Assembly (NCBI RefSeq): GCF_000583655.1
Contig: NZ_BAKI01000014.1
Location: 1-51,553, forward strand
Direction of reading: 5' to 3'
DNA: 51,553 bases
Origin: Lentilactobacillus farraginis DSM 18382 = JCM 14108
Lineage (GTDB): Bacteria; Bacillota; Bacilli; Lactobacillales; Lactobacillaceae
A program made the translations under genes and the position numbers. Positions 46,838 through 51,553 of the stretch are shown here, one piece after another; within the stretch, counting starts at the first letter, position 1, and every line of letters begins with the position of its first letter. Below the pieces are notes generated by a model that searched no databases, was not told the DNA's origin, and saw only the letters and a program-made list of their open reading frames with translations.

Positions 46838-47757
46838 CTACTTCGTAATTCTGATACGTGGGTCAATCAACCCGTATAAAATATCAGTGATCAACAGCAC
46901 AACACACAACATCGCACAGTAGACAATTGCCAGACCCATAATTGTTGGGTAGTCGTTGGTCAAAATTGATTTAACAAATTGTTCACCAATTCCGGGAATG
47001 GAAAAGATGTTTTCAACAACCATTGAACCGGTCATGATGTTAACGGCCAACGGACCAACAATGGTGACAATTGGAATCAAGCTGTTTCTTAGGGCGTGGT
47101 GATAAATAATACCACTTTTATTGAGCCTTTAGCCTTGGCCAATTCGATATAATCCGAACTCAACACATCAACCATTTCAGTCCGCATAAATCGGGCGGTC
47201 TCGGCAAATGGCGACGCGGCCAGCGCCAACGTTGGTAGAACCGTATACATAAAGCCGCCCCAATCGGCAATTGGGAATAATCGCAGCTTTAAACCAAGGT
47301 AATACTGCAGCAATACCGCCAAAACGAATGATGGAATCGAAACACCAAGAATTGACAGGATGGTTGCGGAAGTATCGATCCAGGTATTTTGCTTAACAGC
47401 ACCAATTGAACCAACGACAATCCCAACCAGTACCCCAACCACCATGGCTTCACCACCAATGGTTAAGGACGGTCCCAATCGACTGCCGATCAGGTATGAA
47501 ACGGGTTGATCACTAAACTGATACGATGTTCCGAAATTACCGTGCAGCGCACCAGCAAGGTACGTTAAGTACTGTTGCCAGAGTGGCTTATCAAGACCGT
47601 ATTGCTTATAAATCTGATGAATTTGGCTGGGTGACAGCTTGGCCTGATTGGTAAGCGGCGTGCCGGGCATAAACTTCATCAGAAAGAAAGTGATCGTTGT
47701 CACGATAAACAAAGTCAGAATAATATAAAATATTCTTTTTCCCAAGTACTTTGCCAT
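46838..47757 (-). pseudogene. oppB: Oligopeptide ABC transporter permease OppB (frameshifted)
   Basis: About 306 aa with six helices; N-terminus typical of OppB (MAKYLGKRIFYIILTLFIV, FLMKFMPGTPL). The frame breaks at 47125: AAAGGC-TCAAT needs a second C to read A-K-A-K-G-L-N-K-S-G-I-I-Y-H-H-A-L-R-N, the conserved permease motif. The corrected frame ends at 46838. Follows oppA1 across a terminator, so oppBCDF are probably expressed by read-through. Break attributed to a homopolymer loss. Confidence 0.9.
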
Positions 47758-47820
47758 AAATAGTTCCTCACTTTTCTAATCATCCTAGGTACTCATCATT
47801 AATAACATTCACTTAACATA

Positions 47821-47855
47821 AAAGAGGCTGGACAATCGACAAGCCAGCCTCCATC
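47821..47855 (-). terminator. Terminator between oppA1 and oppB
   Basis: GAGGCTGG and CCAGCCTC, 8-bp stem with 12-base loop, followed by TTTT on the minus strand. A leaky terminator here would give more binding protein than membrane components, a common arrangement for ABC importers. Confidence 0.7.
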
Positions 47856-47888
47856 GAAATAAAACCGTTAACTTGAATGACACTCAAG

Positions 47889-49511
47889 TTATTTAATTGA
47901 AACCTTGCTCCAATCCCATTCTGGCGCCGTTGGAAGAATTGAATCCCTTTAACTTTGGAGTTGATCAATTTCGGCGTACTTTGTTGATACAGTGGCACAA
48001 TTCCCTGATTATTCATCAGAACTTTTTGAGCCTGAACCATATCGTCCCAACGCTTGCCGGCGTTCAAAGCATCTTTGCCTTCAGCATTCTTAACCAATGT
48101 ATCATACTTCGCACTCTTCCACTCTCCGTTGTTATATGAGTTATCCGAAGTAAACAGTGACAGGAATGAAATTGGATCTGGGAAATCGGCAATCCAAGCA
48201 GAAATAACTAAATCAAAGTTACCATCTTGAGAACGTTGCAATCGAGTCTTAAATGGTAAGTTTTGGTTCGTAATCTTCAGACCCGGCAATTTAGTTAACT
48301 GGCTTTGTAGAAATTCAGTTGTGTTTTTACCAGCTGGTGTATCATCAGCCAACAAGTTCAAGGCAACCGACTTCTTACCGGTTTCTTTCAAGCCCTTGGC
48401 CCAAAGCTTTTTAGCTTCCGTTAAGTTATGCGAATCAGCCGATTTAACTTCAGCTTGATCAGCGTAATCCTTGCCATTTCGATAAGCCATCTTGCAGCTA
48501 CCAACCACGGGCTGGAACGGAACCATCGGCCAACACTTTATCAGTCAATTGTTTACGATCGATTGATAATGACAATGCTTTCCGGATATTGGCATTTCTA
48601 AGAACCGGATCCTTCTTTTGATTCATTTCCAAATAGAAGGTTGACGCATTCAGATATGACTTGTAATCTTTATTGTTCTTGTAATGTGAGACTTGCTGGG
48701 ACCCGGTTAGCGTAATTGCATTAAGTTTGTCCGTATTGTACTGATTCAAAACCGTAGACGGATCCTTTACAACTTGAATCTTCATCTTATCGAGCTTGAT
48801 GTTCTTCTTGTTCCAATAGTTACTGTTTTTAACCATTGTCCAAGAATCATTGGTACCATTCCAGCCGGTCAGCTTGAATGGTCCGTTATAAACCATGTAT
48901 TTGGACTGGGTACCATACTTGGAACCGTACTTCTTAACAGCTGATTGCTTTTGTGGGAAGAATTCCGCATTGGCAACCAAATATTTAAAGTAACTTTGCG
49001 GCCGGTTCAGTGTCACAACCAGCTTGTAATCCCCGTCAGCTTTAACCCCAAGACTTGAAGCCGGTGCTTTGCCAGCATTAACTTTCGTTGCGTTCTTAAT
49101 ATGGTCAAATATGTACGCATATTGTGAAGCTGTTTTTGGTGCCAACGTTCGCTGCCAGGAATATACAAAGTCTTTAGCTGTTACCGGCGTTCCGTCACTC
49201 CACTTGCTGTGACGCAGGTTAAACGTCCAAGTTTTACCATCCTTGGAAACCGTGTAATTCTTAGCAACCCCCGGTGTCACCTTGGCATTCGTCGACATCT
49301 TAAGTAACCCTTCATTAGTAGCGTTTAACGTTTCAGCCGAAACCTGATCCGTCGCCTTTGAAAGATCCATTGTCGGCAAATTGGATGTTTCCTGCCACGT
49401 AAACTCCTGTTTCTTTGAACCTGATTGTGATGACTTACTGCCACAGCCTGCCAAGACTAATGCAGACAATAACACCATGCCACCAAGTTTCGCGATTGAA
49501 TTAAATTTCAT
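47889..49511 (-). pseudogene. oppA: Oligopeptide-binding lipoprotein OppA, copy 1 (three frameshifts)
   Basis: About 541 aa SBP family 5 protein. Signal peptide with lipobox LAGC, then a domain closely similar to the intact neighbour at 49908 (for example WTFNLRHSKWSDGTPVTAKDFVYSWQRT against the same segment with one change). Breaks: 48503 and 48491 (GGTTTG for GGTTG, GCAAAG for GCAAG) join VPARG to VAAKMAYRNGKD; 47932 (CCC for CC) restores F-F-P-T-A-P-E-W-D-W-S-K-V-S-I-K and the stop at 47889. Captures peptides outside the cell. Own upstream region, 49512-49907. Confidence 0.9.
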
Positions 49512-49761
49512 CGTGAATACTTCCCTTCAATATATTTTTACTAACTCGGCAATGCATATATTTTAAATTAAAACTTTATTAAAAGCAATACGTTGGCCGC
49601 TTAATCTGTTTCTATTAAGCCGCCAGACATCAGATTGTGAGGTTTGAATTTGGCAAAATCGTTGGTATAACTACTTTTATAAATTCCAAATCACAAAAAA
49701 ATTTTATAAATAAAAGTTATAATTTTTAACAGCAAATGAACTTTTCCAATTTTGCCGCTAA

Positions 49762-49775
49762 TTAAAGCGCTTTAA
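49762..49775. promoter_or_regulatory. LacI/cre-like palindrome upstream of oppA1
   Basis: TTAAAGCGCTTTAA, perfect 14-base palindrome with central CG, inside an outer CGCTAA...TTAGCG inverted repeat. Similar to CcpA cre or LacI-family operators, but the flanking G and C of the cre consensus are T and A. Confidence 0.35.
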
Positions 49776-49847
49776 AGATTAGCGTTACCTTTCTGACATT
49801 CACAGAGTACTTCCAGCAAAACAAAGGTGATCTTAACATAATAAGAA

Positions 49848-49883
49848 AGGCTAAGGACGAGCAATCGTTGTCCTTAGCCAATA
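49848..49883 (-). terminator. Terminator after oppA2
   Basis: GGCTAAGGAC and GTCCTTAGCC form a perfect 10-bp stem, followed by TTTCTTATT on the minus strand. Confidence 0.7.
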
Positions 49884-49907
49884 GATAAAGTACCTAATAT
49901 TCAAAAA

Positions 49908-51530
49908 TTACTTCACTGATGCTTTAGTCCAATCCCATTGTGGAGATGTTGGTAAGAATTGAACACCCTTTACTTTAGATCTCATCAGAGTTGACTGTGC
50001 CTGCTGATACAACGGTATAATTCCTTGATCGTTCATAATGAGCTTTTCAGCCTTAACCATATCATTCCAGCGTGCAGACTCATTATTTGAATCTGTTGTT
50101 TGATACTTCTTAACTAAGGCATCGTAAGCCGAATTCTTCCATTGGCCATTATTGTAGGAATTATTGGAAGTGAATAGATCCAAGAAATTACTTGGATCCG
50201 GATAATCTGCAATCCAAGCAGAAATAACAATATCAAATTGACCATTCTGAGAACGACTTAATCTATTTTTAAACGGAACATTTGAATTAGTAATCTTCAA
50301 TCCAGGCAGTTTATTTAATTGACTCTGAACAAATTCTGTACTTCTTTTGGCTGTATCCGTATCATCTGATAACAGGTTCAACGATACATTCTTCTTACCA
50401 GTCTCTTTAAGGCCTTTTGCCCACAGTTTCTTTGCCTGAGCCAAATTATAAGATACAGCAGACTTTACATATGCCTCATCGGCAAAATCCTTGCCATTTC
50501 TTTGCGACATACCGTCAGCAACATACCCCTTCGGAACTTGTGAACCATCCGCCAAGACTTTGTTAGTGAATTGTTTTCTATCAATTGCCAGCGAAAGTGC
50601 ACGACGAATATCTTTATTCTTAAAAATCGGGTCCTTCTTTTCATTCATTTCAAGATAGAAGGTTGAAGCTTCCTTATACACATGATAATCCTTATCGTTC
50701 TTATACTGTTTTACCTGTGTACCATTCAAAGTTGTAAAATCAAGCTTTTTGCTCTGGTAGCTGTTTAATGCAGTTGCTGGATCTTTGATTGCTTGAAAGT
50801 TCATCCGCTTTAACTTAATATTTTTAGCATTCCAATACTTATTATTTTTTACCAAATGCCAAGTATCGTTTGTTCCAGTCCAACCCTTTAATAGGAACGG
50901 ACCATTATAAACATTCTTCTGAGCGTTCGTCGCGTACCCTGATCCATATTTATTAACTGCTGCTTTCTTCTCTGGGAAATAATAGCCTTGGGAAACCATA
51001 AATTTAAAGTAACTTTGCGGCTTATCGAGATGAACTATTAATTTATAATCACCATCAGCCTTTACCCCAAGCTTTGAAGGAGAAAGCTTGCCAGCTTCAA
51101 TTTTTGTTGCATTCTGAATATTGTCAAATATGTAAGCATATTGTGAAGCTGTTTTCGGACTAACCGTTCTTTGCCAAGAGAACACAAAATCTTTTGCCGT
51201 CACTGGCGAACCATCGCTCCATTTAGAGTGTCTCAAGTTAAACGTCCACGTCTTACCGTCTTTAGAAATACTGTAGCTTTTGGCGACCCCGGGGACAACT
51301 TTATTATCCTTTTGCATTCTCAGCAAACCTTCACCAGTAGCATTAATAGTCTGGCCAGAATAAAGATCTGTTGATTTGGATGGATCCATCGTTGAAATTG
51401 CAGCCGGTGTCATCCAATTCAACTTCTGTTTACTTGAAGTAGATTGTGAAGATTTGCTCCCACAACCTGCCAATACAACTGCGGAGAGCAATGCTACCCC
51501 GCCAAGTTTCGTAACTGAACTTAACTTCAT
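49908..51530 (-). CDS. oppA: Oligopeptide-binding lipoprotein OppA, copy 2
   Basis: 540 aa, intact. Signal peptide and lipobox LAGC (Cys22), then SBP family 5 fold. ATG at 51530 after GAAGGGAAG. Clearly paralogous to the oppA copy downstream and of the same length, but with more AT-rich codons. It lies upstream of oppA1 with its own terminator, so it may be separately controlled and offer a different peptide preference to the shared OppBCDF. Confidence 0.93.
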   Translation of the reverse strand: MKLSSVTKLGGVALLSAVVLAGCGSKSSQSTSSKQKLNWMTPAAISTMDPSKSTDLYSGQTINATGEGLLRMQKDNKVVPGVAKSYSISKDGKTWTFNLRHSKWSDGSPVTAKDFVFSWQRTVSPKTASQYAYIFDNIQNATKIEAGKLSPSKLGVKADGDYKLIVHLDKPQSYFKFMVSQGYYFPEKKAAVNKYGSGYATNAQKNVYNGPFLLKGWTGTNDTWHLVKNNKYWNAKNIKLKRMNFQAIKDPATALNSYQSKKLDFTTLNGTQVKQYKNDKDYHVYKEASTFYLEMNEKKDPIFKNKDIRRALSLAIDRKQFTNKVLADGSQVPKGYVADGMSQRNGKDFADEAYVKSAVSYNLAQAKKLWAKGLKETGKKNVSLNLLSDDTDTAKRSTEFVQSQLNKLPGLKITNSNVPFKNRLSRSQNGQFDIVISAWIADYPDPSNFLDLFTSNNSYNNGQWKNSAYDALVKKYQTTDSNNESARWNDMVKAEKLIMNDQGIIPLYQQAQSTLMRSKVKGVQFLPTSPQWDWTKASVK

Positions 51531-51553
51531 ATCACGTAACTTCCCTTCAATAA

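Larger units (their letters stand above)
49512..49907. other. Upstream region of oppA1 (396 bases)
   Basis: No gene seen. Very AT-rich near 49680-49740. Contains the oppA2 terminator (49848-49883) and a palindrome at 49762-49775. On the minus strand TTGCTG (49730-49735) and TATTTA (49707-49712), 17 bases apart, are a possible promoter, weakly supported. Confidence 0.5.

Noticed and set aside
3673..48504. Programmed ribosomal frameshifting as the explanation for the split genes
   Set aside because: Sites are short GG, CC, TT or AA runs without slippery heptamers or downstream signals, in unrelated housekeeping genes; only the IS transposase A7 site is a credible case.
1..51553. CRISPR array, rRNA or tRNA genes
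   Set aside because: No regularly spaced identical repeats with unique spacers and no recognisable tRNA or rRNA sequence were found; the repeats present are dispersed or tandem in pairs only.

Overview
The window is a piece of a Lactobacillaceae chromosome (low-to-moderate GC, Gram-positive). The evidence is a methionine T-box leader on metA-metY, OpuC and Opp transporters, a PepN aminopeptidase, a D-2-hydroxyacid dehydrogenase, strong GGAGG-type ribosome binding sites with frequent TTG starts, and intergenic terminators of the lactobacillar 'GACAAAAgtaaTTTTGTC' type. I cannot name the species. No rRNA, tRNA or CRISPR array is visible.

Layout. 1-2.9 kb: metY and metA (minus) under a Met T-box, with a tandem intergenic repeat at the metY 3' end. 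3.1-7.3 kb (plus): split threonine/serine exporter, M20 amidohydrolase, NAD(P)-binding protein, HAD phosphatase. 7.2-13.3 kb: DHA2 efflux pump with divergent MarR regulator, TauE permease, DUF3267 protein, AhpC, then a cupin/carboxymuconolactone-decarboxylase pair divergent from a MerR regulator. 13.3-21.6 kb: D-2-hydroxyacid dehydrogenase, Cfa, flavodoxin, MerR with divergent DHA2 pump plus DUF4811 protein, ExoIII, HisC. 21.9-31.3 kb: cyclophilin, TIM-barrel protein, matrixin with CvpA, IlvD, MIP18-family protein, PepN, EndA-like nuclease. 31.3-34.0 kb: an AT-rich accessory patch with a Panacea (SocA-like) toxin-antitoxin candidate and a complete IS5-family element, lying directly behind the 3' end of guaA. 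34.0-51.5 kb: guaA, coaA, helD, a histidine phosphatase, opuCABCD, oppBCDF and two oppA genes.

The most important general observation is that at least 16 otherwise normal genes, including ilvD, hisC, helD, opp and opu genes, are broken by single-base losses. Each loss falls where restoring one base to a short homopolymer gives back the family sequence and a length divisible by three. I saw no case needing an insertion. This is the signature of homopolymer under-calling in the assembly, so I treat these genes as probably intact in the organism although they are listed as pseudogene because the frame given here is broken.

The most unusual biology is (i) a modular, BOX-like intergenic repeat family (seven loci) made of a terminator hairpin, a conserved linker, a long hairpin whose stem sequence changes while pairing is largely kept, and a conserved right end that meets gene 3' ends; and (ii) the accessory patch behind guaA.
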